From an uncultured Clostridia bacterium (GTDB lineage Bacteria; Bacillota; Clostridia; Oscillospirales; CAG-382), in assembly GCA_947628695.1 (NCBI GenBank), contig CANRAV010000002.1:1-64000 (forward strand): a stretch of 64,000 nt of DNA, read 5' to 3'. Each line of letters starts with the position of its first letter. The first letter of the stretch is position 1. This document shows positions 1 through 8,292 of the stretch, in pieces. The translations under genes were made by a program, and so were the position numbers. The notes under the pieces are model-generated. The model worked only from the letters and a program-made list of their open reading frames with translations, had not been told where the DNA came from and did no database searches.

Positions 1-48
1 CGGCAGAGGGAAAATCGGAGCGGCAACGCTCGGAAAGGAGTGACGACT

Positions 49-315
49 ATGGCATACGATCCTACTACATGGCAGGATGGTGAAGTCATAACAGCCGAGA
101 AGATGAACAAGCTCGAACAAGGCGTCAAGAACGAGCAAGTCGGACCAGCCGGAAAGGATGGCGCTGCCGGAAAAGACGGAGCAGCCGGTAAAAACGGCGC
201 GTCCGTCAAGGCAATCAAGCTGACCGTCGACGAAAACGAAAAAGTGACGGGAGGCAAGGCCACCCTGACCGATGAGACCAGCATCGACATAACAGTCGAA
301 CAGGCGGACGCTTGA
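49..315 (+). CDS. Phage head fibre protein with collagen-like repeats
   Basis: Predicted 88-residue virion surface (head fibre) protein. Residues about 32-50 are consecutive Gly-X-Y triplets (GPAGKDGAAGKDGAAGKNGA), a collagen-like trimeric stalk. They are followed by a short beta domain (ASVKAIKLTVDE...GGKATLTDETSIDITV) that resembles the conserved C-terminal domain of phage head fibre proteins (Phage_fiber_2 type). The ATG at 49 is preferred over an in-frame GTG at 40 because AAAGGAG at 34-40 is correctly spaced from it. It is the first gene of the right-going prophage structural operon visible here, so the capsid genes probably lie just left of the window. The family match is from recall of the motif and was not searched. 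Confidence 0.7.
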   Translation: MAYDPTTWQDGEVITAEKMNKLEQGVKNEQVGPAGKDGAAGKDGAAGKNGASVKAIKLTVDENEKVTGGKATLTDETSIDITVEQADA

Positions 316-337
316 CGCCACGGGAAAGGAGAACGGC

Positions 338-709
338 ATGATCAAAATCATCAAGGGTACCTATGGCCACTATGACGGCCGCAAGGTGATCCCAATCAAA
401 GAGTCCGACGGACCGCAGAGCTTCGCCCTGGAAATCGAGGAGAGGCTCGTCAAGAAGGGCGTCGCAATCTATGTGGAAGCCGAAGCTATACCAGCTGAAA
501 GCACGCAGAAAAGCGACGCGCGGCGACCCGAATACAGCGCAGAAATGAAGCTTGCCGAGCTGAAGGAGATCGCCGCGGCGTATGGTGTGAACGCCAGCAA
601 GGCAAAGAGCAAAGCTGAAGTGATCGGCGCGATCGACGCGGCACGTACCGAGGCGGAGGATCTCGACGACGAGGAACCTCCCGCCGTGGACGCCGCCATG
701 CCGGAATGA
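338..709 (+). CDS. Small phage protein with SAP-like C-terminal segment
   Basis: A 123-residue protein of uncertain function. The N-terminal 40 residues form a small beta-rich segment. Residues about 66-105 (KLAELKEIAAAYGVNASKAKSKAEVIGAI) resemble a SAP/Rho-N helix-extended-helix motif, often found in small head or head-decoration proteins. The C-terminus is acidic (EAEDLDDEEPP). The ATG follows a clear GGAAAGGAG site. Its stop overlaps the start of the next gene (ATGATGA context at 704-709), so it is co-translated with the head-tail joining gene. I infer a role in head completion from position only. Confidence 0.6.
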   Translation: MIKIIKGTYGHYDGRKVIPIKESDGPQSFALEIEERLVKKGVAIYVEAEAIPAESTQKSDARRPEYSAEMKLAELKEIAAAYGVNASKAKSKAEVIGAIDAARTEAEDLDDEEPPAVDAAMPE

Positions 710-1032
710 TGCCGGGCACTCTGAAGGATCTGATCGCGTCAGACGTCGACCTTGTTTTTTTCGAACTCAACGACTTTGCCGAGCTGCATCGCATAGAAGG
801 CAAAGAGATCCCGGTCGTGATCGACAACGATCAGCTGACAAAAATGAAGCAAGGGCAAATCCTCGGCGTCGCCGAGTCTGACACGCTGATCTTCGCCCGC
901 GTCTCTGATATGCCGAAACGAAAGGCTCCCGGCTCTCTCCTCAACGTGGACGGTCGGGAGCTTATCGTCGACGACTGGACCGAGAACAAGGGCGTCGCGC
1001 AAGTCGCCCTACGCCAAAACAGGACGGTATAA
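706..1032 (+). CDS. Probable head-tail attachment (lambda FII-like) protein
   Basis: A 108-residue protein that looks like the lambda FII / Gifsy head-tail attachment family, which plugs the portal and joins head to tail. Visible features are the N-terminal DLVFFELNDFAE segment, then PVVIDND, then a central beta segment ending FARVSDMP, then VDGRELIVDDW followed by a hydrophobic closing strand. Length matches the family (about 110-120). It overlaps the preceding gene by 4 bp and sits before the tail genes, as expected for a neck protein. Assignment is from motif layout only. Confidence 0.55.
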   Translation: MMPGTLKDLIASDVDLVFFELNDFAELHRIEGKEIPVVIDNDQLTKMKQGQILGVAESDTLIFARVSDMPKRKAPGSLLNVDGRELIVDDWTENKGVAQVALRQNRTV

Positions 1033-1044
1033 GGAGGAGCGAGC

Positions 1045-1680
1045 ATGACAAACGTGGAAATCATCGAAGGCGTCACGGCGTGGGCCCGAGAGGCTATCTG
1101 CGGCAAGCTCCGCCTGAAGCTGCCGGACGACGACGCGAACGACACAGCCTTCCCCGGAAGAACCGTAACGCCGGCCGCCTTCCCCATGTTCGTACCGGCG
1201 AAAGATCGGCTCGCGCCGAACATTGAGGCGCCGATCCCTTCGTTGTGCGTGCAGCTGAAGGAAGGCAAGGACGCCCTGACAGACGGAAAGCGCACCTTGA
1301 AGATGCGCATCAGTCTGTCTGCCTGGAACCCCGGCGTTCACGGCTCGGAGTATACGGTCCCGCATGAAAACAAAGAAGCGACCGGCGGGTGGGCGTACAG
1401 AAAGTACACAGAACCCGAAGCCGCCGCGATCTACACCCGAAACATGGACGGGTGGAGAGATGTTTGGAACTTCGCGGACAAAGTTCTGCAAGAGCTGGAG
1501 GGCACGGAGTACATCGCCGGTCTGCGCCTGGTTAAGGAGGGAGACGGCATAACCTACGGGCCGTTTACCGAGGAAGGCGCGATATGGGACTATTACCCGT
1601 ACTGGTTTCTTTGGATTGACTTCACACTTGAGTGCGGAGCAGTGCACCGCGAACCGGACACTTACAAAAATTTACTGTAA
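1045..1680 (+). CDS. Phage neck/tail completion protein, uncharacterised
   Basis: A 211-residue soluble protein located between the head-tail joining protein and the tail sheath, where contractile phages encode tail terminator or tail completion proteins. No diagnostic motif is seen. It is rich in Trp and Tyr in the C-terminal half (WDYYPYWFLWIDFTLECG), a mixed beta pattern compatible with tail terminators. An AAGGAGGAG site precedes the ATG. Function is inferred from position; it could be a gpU/gpR/gpS-like completion protein. Confidence 0.5.
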   Translation: MTNVEIIEGVTAWAREAICGKLRLKLPDDDANDTAFPGRTVTPAAFPMFVPAKDRLAPNIEAPIPSLCVQLKEGKDALTDGKRTLKMRISLSAWNPGVHGSEYTVPHENKEATGGWAYRKYTEPEAAAIYTRNMDGWRDVWNFADKVLQELEGTEYIAGLRLVKEGDGITYGPFTEEGAIWDYYPYWFLWIDFTLECGAVHREPDTYKNLL

Positions 1681-1694
1681 AGGAGAAAAAACGA

Positions 1695-3176
1695 ATGGCT
1701 TACAAGCACGGACCCTACGGCGAATTGACCGCCGGCAAGGTAAAGGGCTCGACCGGCACCGATACGGTGGTCGTGTACGTCGGAACGGCGCCGATCAACC
1801 TTATCAGAGGCTACGAGAGCGCAGACCTTGTCAACAGGCCGATCAAAATCGCCAATCTGGTCGACGCGCAGGGCAAAGTCGGGTATTCCGACGACTGGGG
1901 CAGCTTCACGCTGTGCGAGGCGTTTGCGGAACACTACGACAACACCGTCGAAAACGTCGGCCCTATTTACATCATCAACACACTTGACCCCACGGAGCAC
2001 AGAAAAACGGAAGAGACGACTCTCTCCGTTGCCTTCAGCGCCGGCCGCGGGGAATTTTTCAGCGACAAAATAATCCTCGACACAATCGCAATCGCCGAAA
2101 AGACGGAGGACGTCGATTTCGAGGTAAGCTACGACTTCAACAGCGGCAAGGTAGTGATCACCTCCCTGAACGACGAGGACCGTTTAGAGGGCAGCCTCGC
2201 AGTTACGTATTATGAGGTGGACGCTACAAAGGTGACAAAGGAGGCTGTCATCGGCAGGATCGGAACGGACGGATCCTACAGCGGCCTCGCTGCGATTTCC
2301 CTTCTCTACCAAAAAGAAAACGTCGTGGCAAATGTCATCGCAGCGCCCGGCTGGAGTGACATGCCGGAGGTCTACACGGCTATGATCAGCACCGCAAGCA
2401 AGATCAACGGGCACTGGGATGCCATCGTCGTGGCGGACATTCCTCTGACCGACGGTGTGGAAGGCGCGGTAGACACTATCGAGAAGGCGCTGGAATGGAA
2501 GGAAAAGAACGGGTACACCTCCGAGTTTTCCAAAGTTTGCTGGCCAATGGTGACAGACGGATCCGGCAGAAAGTTCCACCTCTCGACTGTCGCAGCAGCC
2601 ACAATGCAGCGAATCGACGCGGAGCATGGCGGCGTACCGTTTGAGAGCCCGTCAAACAAGGCCATAATGGCGACCGGCCAATACTTCGGCGAAGACTCCA
2701 AGAACAGAGGCTACGATCAAAACACCGCAAACGACCTCAACGAGAAGGGTGTCACCACCGCTGTCTACTGGGGCGGACAGTGGGTACTTTGGGGGCCGCA
2801 CACGGCGGCGTACACCTACGGCGGGACTATGGACGCCCGATCGGTGTTCGACGTCAGCATCCGTATGCTGCTGCACATAACCAACGGCTTCCAGCTCCGT
2901 AACGGCACGAGGATCGACAAGCCCATGAGTATCAACGAGCGCGACACCATCGTCAACAGTGAGCAGGAGATACTCGACAGCTATGCCGGAATGGGCGCTC
3001 TCCTCGGTCAGCCGTCCGTTATGTTTGTTGAGTCGGAAAATCCGACCGGAAATCTCGTAAACGGCGACTTTGTGTGGAATATCAGCGCAACTCCGACCGC
3101 ACCCTTCAAAAGCGGCACGGCTCGCGTGACCTACACGGACGACGGCTTCGAGGCTTATTTTGGAGGTGAGGAATAA
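1695..3176 (+). CDS. Phage contractile tail sheath protein
   Basis: A 493-residue protein with the order and features of P2 FI-type tail sheath subunits: an N-terminal MAYKHGPYGE segment, the conserved GTAPINL...PIKIANL strand region, an Asp/Glu-rich inserted domain (about 105-200), and a C-terminal sheath core with WGPHTAAYTYG and DARSVFDVSIRMLLHI. It polymerises around the tail tube and contracts to drive injection. The ATG at 1695 is chosen because AAAGGAG lies just upstream; an upstream in-frame start at 1632 overlaps the previous gene and lacks a site. It is followed directly by the tail tube gene (TAATG overlap at 3174-3178), the P2 FI-FII arrangement. Confidence 0.88.
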   Translation: MAYKHGPYGELTAGKVKGSTGTDTVVVYVGTAPINLIRGYESADLVNRPIKIANLVDAQGKVGYSDDWGSFTLCEAFAEHYDNTVENVGPIYIINTLDPTEHRKTEETTLSVAFSAGRGEFFSDKIILDTIAIAEKTEDVDFEVSYDFNSGKVVITSLNDEDRLEGSLAVTYYEVDATKVTKEAVIGRIGTDGSYSGLAAISLLYQKENVVANVIAAPGWSDMPEVYTAMISTASKINGHWDAIVVADIPLTDGVEGAVDTIEKALEWKEKNGYTSEFSKVCWPMVTDGSGRKFHLSTVAAATMQRIDAEHGGVPFESPSNKAIMATGQYFGEDSKNRGYDQNTANDLNEKGVTTAVYWGGQWVLWGPHTAAYTYGGTMDARSVFDVSIRMLLHITNGFQLRNGTRIDKPMSINERDTIVNSEQEILDSYAGMGALLGQPSVMFVESENPTGNLVNGDFVWNISATPTAPFKSGTARVTYTDDGFEAYFGGEE

Positions 3177-3679
3177 TGTGGCTTGACCTGAAAGGCGCGA
3201 TAGTCGCCGACACTGTCTACTCCGAGAGCAGGCTCGTCGGCAAGGACGTCGGTTTCACGCTGCCGGCGGTAACTTTGCAAACCGGCGACGTACAGGCCAT
3301 GGGCACCATGAGCGTGCCGCTGATCGGACTGCTTGACGACATGGAGCTCGCCATCACGAAGATCGGCATCGACCTCGGTCTGAGCAAGCTCAGCAGACTC
3401 GAAAAGCAGAATCTTGAGTTTCGCTGGGTACAGAATGTGGTCAAAAGCGACGGCTCCACCGGTGTCGAGGGCTGCAAAGCCTTCGTTCGGTGTATGCCGA
3501 AAGCCTTGCCGGGTATAGGCGTAGAACTCGGCAGCGCATCCGAGAACGAGCTGACCTACGGCGTCAGCCGTCTGCAAATCTACTGCGCCGGCATCGAGTA
3601 CCTGCTTGTCGACAGGCTCAGCCAAATCCTCCGCGTAGACGGAAAGGACTATATGACAAGCATCTCGACACTGCTCTAA
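3176..3679 (+). CDS. Phage major tail tube protein
   Basis: A 167-residue protein with the length and pattern of P2 FII-type tail tube subunits: an alternating beta pattern, VTLQTGDVQAMGTMSVPLIGLLDDMELAITKIG near the N-terminus, then a C-terminal strand set (YGVSRLQIYCAGIEYLLVDRLS). It forms the inner tube inside the sheath. Its ATG overlaps the sheath stop codon, so the two are translationally coupled. A strong hairpin follows the gene, which may stabilise the 3' end of the highly expressed sheath/tube message. Confidence 0.82.
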   Translation: MWLDLKGAIVADTVYSESRLVGKDVGFTLPAVTLQTGDVQAMGTMSVPLIGLLDDMELAITKIGIDLGLSKLSRLEKQNLEFRWVQNVVKSDGSTGVEGCKAFVRCMPKALPGIGVELGSASENELTYGVSRLQIYCAGIEYLLVDRLSQILRVDGKDYMTSISTLL

Positions 3680-3687
3680 ACAATCGA

Positions 3688-3711
3688 GCCCCGGAGGCAA
3701 TCCTCCGGGGC
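3688..3711 (+). terminator. Intra-operon hairpin after tail tube gene
   Basis: A perfect 10-bp GC-rich stem (GCCCCGGAGG at 3688-3697 with CCTCCGGGGC at 3702-3711, loop CAAT) lies between the tube and chaperone genes. It is not followed by a T-run (CGTATATTT), so it is better read as an mRNA-stabilising or attenuating hairpin than a full terminator. It probably sets the high sheath/tube to chaperone ratio. Confidence 0.6.
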
Positions 3712-3734
3712 CGTATATTTACAGGAGGTAAACC

Positions 3735-4118
3735 ATGAAAGGCATCTTAAAGCTGAAGAACCCCATCGAAATCAACGGCAAAAAAGTGAAAGAGCTGAGC
3801 TATGACACCGACGCCATCACCGCTGTACTGTTTGCCGAAGCCGACGCCCGAAAAATGAGGGCAAGCGCAGCCAAAGGCGGCAACCTCTCAGGTGCTGTCG
3901 AGCTCGACTACTCCATGCACCTCTACCTCGGCTTTGCAGCTGTGACAGCCGTGAACCCTGAAATCGACATGAGCGACCTCGAAAGGTTGAAGGGCGCGGA
4001 CGTCATGGAGGTCATGAAGATCGGCCGAAATTTTATAATCAAACCGGACGAGGACTCACAAGACGACAACTCCGGCGAGCCATCCGAGACTACGCCCGAA
4101 CCTTCCACACCTCAGTAA
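3735..4118 (+). CDS. Phage tail assembly chaperone (gpE-like)
   Basis: A 127-residue protein in the position of the P2 E gene, between tail tube and tape measure. It has a helical core (AITAVLFAEADARKMRASAAKGGN, then LGFAAVTAVNPEIDMSDLERLKGADVMEVMKIGRNFI) and an acidic, Pro/Ser-rich C-terminal tail, as in tail assembly chaperones that coat the tape measure. A slippery heptamer A-AAT-TTT lies at 4028-4034 in the reading frame, and the -1 frame stays open to the start of the tape-measure gene (see the next entry). RBS AGGAGGT at 3723-3729. Confidence 0.78.
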   Translation: MKGILKLKNPIEINGKKVKELSYDTDAITAVLFAEADARKMRASAAKGGNLSGAVELDYSMHLYLGFAAVTAVNPEIDMSDLERLKGADVMEVMKIGRNFIIKPDEDSQDDNSGEPSETTPEPSTPQ

Positions 4119-4258
4119 CGGAGATCGAACAAAAGCCGGTGACGGCTTTTCTCGTCGAATACGCTGAAGCTGCAGAAGATCTTGCCGAAGAGCACAAACG
4201 GCAGCAGAAAAAAATACCTCGCAGGGTGCCACGCTATAAAGGAGGGAGGCGACGGTAA
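4034..4258 (+). CDS. -1 frameshift extension of the tail assembly chaperone (E' segment)
   Basis: The -1 frame is open from the slippery site to a TAA at 4256-4258 that overlaps the tape-measure ATG. A -1 shift at A-AAT-TTT (4028-4034) would give a 174-residue product: 100 residues of the chaperone plus 74 residues ending ...PRYKGGRRR. The extension is helical and charged (VTAFLVEYAEAAEDLAEEHKRQQKK). This reproduces the E/E+E' layout of P2 and the G/GT layout of lambda, where the long form carries a tape-measure-binding tail. Seen directly: the heptamer, the open frame and the stop overlap. Inferred: that shifting occurs. Confidence 0.7.
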   Translation, partial: YNQTGRGLTRRQLRRAIRDYARTFHTSVTEIEQKPVTAFLVEYAEAAEDLAEEHKRQQKKIPRRVPRYKGGRRR

Positions 4259-6795
4259 TGGCGAAAAGCAAAGCACTACAAGCGATCGTTGAAATTGCCG
4301 GTTCCATAAGCCCTACCCTCGGCAAATCCATCGAGGGAGCTACCGGAAAGCTTGAAGGCATAAACGTCAAGGCGCTTGCGGTCGGTGCCGCCGTTGGCGG
4401 CATCGCCGTAGCGACCGGCAAGGCAGTAGTAAAAGCCGGCAAATACCTCACCGATCTCGGTGAGCAATTCAAGGATGCTGAAAACACAATAAGAGCCGGT
4501 ACCGGTGCAACAGGCGATGCCCTTGACTCGCTTATGGAGGACTTCGACAGCGTGTACTCAAGCGTCCCGACCACGATGGAGGACGCAAGCCAGGCAATAT
4601 CAAACTACAATACGCGCCTTGGACTTACCGGCCCGGCACTGCAAGACATATCAAAGCAGGCAATACAAGTCGCGGATATGCTCGGCGACAACCTCAACGG
4701 CGTTATAGAGAGTTCAAGCCAAGCCTTCAAACAATGGGGCGTCGGCGCGGACGACATGGGCGGCGAGATGGACTACATCTTCAAGGTGTGCCAAAGCACA
4801 GGCATGGGCTTCTCGTCCCTTATGGAGCACATGCAAAGCTCCGGCGCCGTTTTGCAAACGCTTGGTTATAACTTTGACGAGGCCGCATCAATGATTGCAA
4901 ACCTCGACAAGGCCGGCATAAACATGGAGCAGGTGCTCAAAGGTATGAAAAAGGGCCTTGGCAATATTGCAAAGGATGGCGGCGACGCCGTGGCGGCGAT
5001 GCAGGATTATTGCAATCAAATCAACAGCGCCTCCAGCGAAACCGAAGCCATCACTATAGCGACCGAGATCTTTGGCTCTGCGACCGCCGTCACAATGGCG
5101 CAGGCAATACGCAGCGGTGCGATGGACGTCGAGACACTTACCGCCGCTCTTCAAGCGAACGGAGAGACAATCAGCGCTGCAGCAGAGGACACCTACACAC
5201 TCAGCGAACGCTTCCAACTGTTCAAGCAAAAGGCGCAGGTGGCACTTGAACCACTCGCAAACACGCTGCTCGACTCGCTCACAAAAATCATGCCGATAGT
5301 CGGCGAACTCATGGAGAGCCTGATCCCTATAATTGAGGACATGGTCACGCAGATCCAGCCTATGATTGAGCAGCTGCTGCCGGCAATTATGCCGCTGTTG
5401 CAGGAACTCGTGCCTGTCATAACCGAGATAGCGAGTGGCCTGCTGACGGAGCTGATCCCGCCGATTGTCGAAATTGTGACGTCAATTGTGCCTGTGCTGA
5501 TACAGCTCCTGCAAATGGTGGCTCCGATTCTGAAAACGCTGATCTCGTCGATATTGCCAATCATTGTCCAGCTGGTGCAGAAGCTCCTCCCGCCGATCCT
5601 TAAGGTCGTGGAGGCGGTGCTCCCCGTACTGGTGCAGCTGCTCAACACGGTGCTGCCTCTGCTTGACCAGCTTCTCGAAGCTGTTCTGCCGGTGATCATA
5701 GACCTGATCGACGCGCTTTTGCCGCTGGTCATGACTATCATCGACGCAGTGCTTCCCGTGATCATCGAGCTGCTGAACACAGTGGTGCCTATCCTGACCG
5801 AGATCCTGTCGGCAATTTTGCCGGTAATTATCGAGCTGATCAACATCCTCGTCCCGATAGTTCAAAACATCATCGATGCGGTGCTTCCGATCTTGATCGA
5901 AGTGCTGAACTTGCTGACGCCTATCCTTGACCTAATCATCGCGCTGCTCCAGCCAATCCTCGACCTGTTCATCATGCTGCTTGAGCCGATCCTTAACCTC
6001 ATAATGAGCGCGATCCAGCCGCTTATCGACATCTTCAGCGTGCTGATTACGTCAATTCTTCAGCCGATACAGCCGATCCTTCAGTTCCTCGCCGGACTGT
6101 TCAGCGACGTGCTCGGCGGGGCGATCGCGGGGATCCGGCCTATCATCGACGCGCTGACGCAGGTTTTCGGCGGGCTTATCGACTTCATCACCGGGATTTT
6201 CTCAGGCAACTGGTCGAAAGCGTGGGATGGAGTTGTCAGCGTGTTTAAGGGCATCTTCAACCTCATACCGACTATTATCGAAAACATCATTAACGGCGCA
6301 ATCAAAATCATCAACGGAATTTTGAAGGGGATCAACAAGGTCTCCAAGTACGTAGGCCTTGAGATAAGTCTAATTCCGGAGGTACACCTCCCCCGCTTCG
6401 CCGAGGGCGGCTTCACGGAAGGGCTGTCAATTGCCGGCGAGGAAGGCGTGGAGGCGGTCATATCGTTCGACCCCGCATACCGAGAGGCCAATATCGGGTA
6501 CTGGCTGGAAGCCGGCGAGCGGCTTGGTATAGAGACGACCGAAGAAACCGCAACAAGCACCGCCGGCAAGCTCCTGACGCTGGACGACTTCTCGCTTGGC
6601 GAAATGGCAGGCGGGCAGACAATCATCTACTACGACTTCAGCGGCTTCACCTGGTCGCCGACAATAGGCAGCACCGGGGAGCAAGAGGAGGACGAGGATC
6701 TGATGGCTCAGCTCAAAGAGCACGAAGCCGAGTTCTTCGACTGGCTTGAAGAGTGGCTGAAGGTCAGAGAGGAGGGGCGTTTTTGTTACGCGTAA
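4258..6795 (+). CDS. Phage tail tape measure protein
   Basis: An 845-residue protein that sets tail length. Residues 1-330 include a helical N-terminal region with the conserved tape-measure core (VKAGKYLTDLGEQFKDAENTIRAGTGATG...). Residues 344-596 consist of 23 uninterrupted 11-residue units with Pro at position 3 of almost every unit (pattern hhPhhhxhhxx, for example VLPVIIELLNT). A hydrophobic segment and the loop ARFAEGGFTEG-like PRFAEGGF near 705 are typical of tape-measure C-terminal domains. The ATG overlaps the TAA of the frameshifted chaperone. The gene is followed by gpX and gpD homologues, as in P2-like tails. Confidence 0.88.
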   Translation: MAKSKALQAIVEIAGSISPTLGKSIEGATGKLEGINVKALAVGAAVGGIAVATGKAVVKAGKYLTDLGEQFKDAENTIRAGTGATGDALDSLMEDFDSVYSSVPTTMEDASQAISNYNTRLGLTGPALQDISKQAIQVADMLGDNLNGVIESSSQAFKQWGVGADDMGGEMDYIFKVCQSTGMGFSSLMEHMQSSGAVLQTLGYNFDEAASMIANLDKAGINMEQVLKGMKKGLGNIAKDGGDAVAAMQDYCNQINSASSETEAITIATEIFGSATAVTMAQAIRSGAMDVETLTAALQANGETISAAAEDTYTLSERFQLFKQKAQVALEPLANTLLDSLTKIMPIVGELMESLIPIIEDMVTQIQPMIEQLLPAIMPLLQELVPVITEIASGLLTELIPPIVEIVTSIVPVLIQLLQMVAPILKTLISSILPIIVQLVQKLLPPILKVVEAVLPVLVQLLNTVLPLLDQLLEAVLPVIIDLIDALLPLVMTIIDAVLPVIIELLNTVVPILTEILSAILPVIIELINILVPIVQNIIDAVLPILIEVLNLLTPILDLIIALLQPILDLFIMLLEPILNLIMSAIQPLIDIFSVLITSILQPIQPILQFLAGLFSDVLGGAIAGIRPIIDALTQVFGGLIDFITGIFSGNWSKAWDGVVSVFKGIFNLIPTIIENIINGAIKIINGILKGINKVSKYVGLEISLIPEVHLPRFAEGGFTEGLSIAGEEGVEAVISFDPAYREANIGYWLEAGERLGIETTEETATSTAGKLLTLDDFSLGEMAGGQTIIYYDFSGFTWSPTIGSTGEQEEDEDLMAQLKEHEAEFFDWLEEWLKVREEGRFCYA
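5287..6045 (+). repeat. 23 x 33-bp (11-residue) tandem repeat in the tape measure gene
   Basis: The protein repeats with strict 11-residue periodicity from IMPIVGELMES to IQPLIDIFSVL, with no insertion or deletion across 253 residues. Proline is at position 3 in nearly all units, and hydrophobic residues fill positions 1, 2, 4, 5, 8 and 9. The DNA units have diverged in sequence, so the periodicity is a protein-level constraint rather than recent DNA duplication. Confidence 0.85.
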
Positions 6796-7013
6796 CGGGC
6801 TATTTGGACTATAGGACGCGAGCGGGCGATACGTTTGACTCGCTCGCGCTCACAATGTACAACGAGGAAAAGCTGGCAAAGTACATCATAGGCTTCAACC
6901 CGCAATACTCGGACGTGATCGTGTTCGACGCAAACGTTCCCCTCCGGCTTCCAATCGTTGAGAGCGTCGAGACGCCGGAGACGCTCCCGCCGTGGAGGTC
7001 GGGCACGTCATGA
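6783..7013 (+). CDS. Tail protein gpX, LysM-like
   Basis: A 76-residue protein with the P2 gpX/LysM pattern (YRTRAGDTFDSLALTMY...IIGFNPQY...VFDANVPLRLP). gpX-type proteins sit in the baseplate hub. The TTG at 6783 is chosen because GGAGG at 6771-6775 is ideally spaced; a GTG at 6753 would force a 43-bp overlap with the tape measure and lacks a site. The stop overlaps the ATG of the next gene (ATGA). Confidence 0.75.
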   Translation: MLRVTGYLDYRTRAGDTFDSLALTMYNEEKLAKYIIGFNPQYSDVIVFDANVPLRLPIVESVETPETLPPWRSGTS

Positions 7014-7930
7014 AGCTGATCGTCAACGGTGTCGACATCTTCGACAAGGTGTCCGTCCGCTACTGCGTCCACGAAATGTATGCGGAAAAGCGGTCGGACA
7101 CCCTGACCGTGAGATTTAACGACCCGACGGGAGTGTGGAGCAAATGGAACCCGGCGCAGGGCGCGGAGGTCTCGTTCGAAAACGGGGCAAGCCGCACCGG
7201 CAAAATGTTTCTGTACTCGACGAAGCCGGAGAACGGCTGCTTCACCGTCAGGGCCATGTCAATGCCGCAAAGCGGTCTCATAAGGAGGAGCAAATCGTGG
7301 GCCGGCGTCCACTTTCTCCAAATCGCAAACGAGATCGCGGGACGGAACTCTCTCGAATTTGAAAACTACGGATGTGCCGATCAACTATACAACTACCTCG
7401 CACAAAGCAACGAGTCGGACTTCTCGTTCTTCTACCGCCTCTGTATGCTTGAGGGTTGTCAGATGCTCGTCTTTGACGGCAAGCTTGTCGCATACAACGA
7501 GGCGTACATCGAAGGGCAGCCGCCGGCCGCCACCCTTGAAATCGGGGACGACGGCGTGTTCTCCTACGAAGACCGCACGCAGTTTGCATACGGAGCGGCG
7601 ACCGTCGCAAGCGGGAGTTTCTCCGGCACTTATAAAGCACCGTCCGGCGGCAGCGACAGAGTGCTGAAGCCGGAAACGGGCATAAAGGTGACGAGCAACG
7701 CCGAGGCGCTGCGCTTTGCCCGCGGACTGCTGCGGAATGCGAACAAGGGGCTTGCCTGCGGCAGCTTCACGCGCGAGCTTATGCCCGGCTATGCAGCCGC
7801 AAGCGTAATCCGCCTGAAAACGGCGAAGGCGGAAGCGTGGAACGGCACGGTCTTTGTAACGGGCGTCCGGCACGACCACGTCAAGAACAAAACGACCGTA
7901 TTTTTCAGAAAACTACCGGAGGGCTGCTAA
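7010..7930 (+). CDS. Baseplate hub protein gpD (late control D family)
   Basis: A 306-residue protein matching the P2 gpD / T4 gp27-like hub: an N-terminal beta domain (DIFDKVSVRYCVHEMYAEKRSDTLTVRFNDP), a central AQSNESDFSFFYRLCMLEGCQMLVFDGKLVAY segment that is diagnostic of the family, and a C-terminal barrel with VRLKT...VRHDH. It forms the trimeric hub onto which the spike docks. Its ATG overlaps the gpX stop, and its TAA overlaps the ATG of the spike gene, indicating tight co-translation. Confidence 0.85.
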   Translation: MKLIVNGVDIFDKVSVRYCVHEMYAEKRSDTLTVRFNDPTGVWSKWNPAQGAEVSFENGASRTGKMFLYSTKPENGCFTVRAMSMPQSGLIRRSKSWAGVHFLQIANEIAGRNSLEFENYGCADQLYNYLAQSNESDFSFFYRLCMLEGCQMLVFDGKLVAYNEAYIEGQPPAATLEIGDDGVFSYEDRTQFAYGAATVASGSFSGTYKAPSGGSDRVLKPETGIKVTSNAEALRFARGLLRNANKGLACGSFTRELMPGYAAASVIRLKTAKAEAWNGTVFVTGVRHDHVKNKTTVFFRKLPEGC

Positions 7931-8277
7931 TGGCGGGATATATCGAAAAAGGCAAAATCGCAACCATAAACGGCAGCGCGGCCACCGTGGTGCCTTGCAA
8001 TGAGGCGGGCCTCGTCTCTGCCGGCGTCGTCGTGCCGTGGTATTTGCGCGGGGCGTCCGGAAATCTGCAAAAGGGCACGGAGGTGATCTATGCGATTTTC
8101 GAGGACCAAACCGGCATCCTGCTTGGCAGGGCGGACGGCGGCGGAGGCGAATGCCTGCCGGCGCTTACGGTTTCCGGTGAAATCTCGTGCGGCGGCATAA
8201 AGGCAGGCGGCATAGGTTTTGCAAATCACACGCACCCCGTCGAAGAAGGAAACACGGAGACGGGTGCTCCGAAATAA
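7930..8277 (+). CDS. Baseplate spike / gpV-like puncturing protein
   Basis: A 115-residue protein: an N-terminal OB-fold-like region (GKIATINGSAATVVP, then VVVPWYLRG...GTEVIYAIFEDQTGILLGR), then a short beta-prism, ending in an ANHTHPVEEGNTETGAPK tail. The HxH motif near the C-terminus matches the iron-binding tip of P2 gpV and related spike proteins. The protein is short for the family, so the spike is probably compact. It directly follows gpD, as expected for hub and spike. Confidence 0.75.
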   Translation: MAGYIEKGKIATINGSAATVVPCNEAGLVSAGVVVPWYLRGASGNLQKGTEVIYAIFEDQTGILLGRADGGGGECLPALTVSGEISCGGIKAGGIGFANHTHPVEEGNTETGAPK

Positions 8278-8292
8278 CAGGAGGCGAACATT

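Noticed and set aside
5287-6045. Possible CRISPR or DNA-level tandem array
   Set aside because: The repeats have no spacers and the DNA units are diverged; periodicity is at the protein level only.
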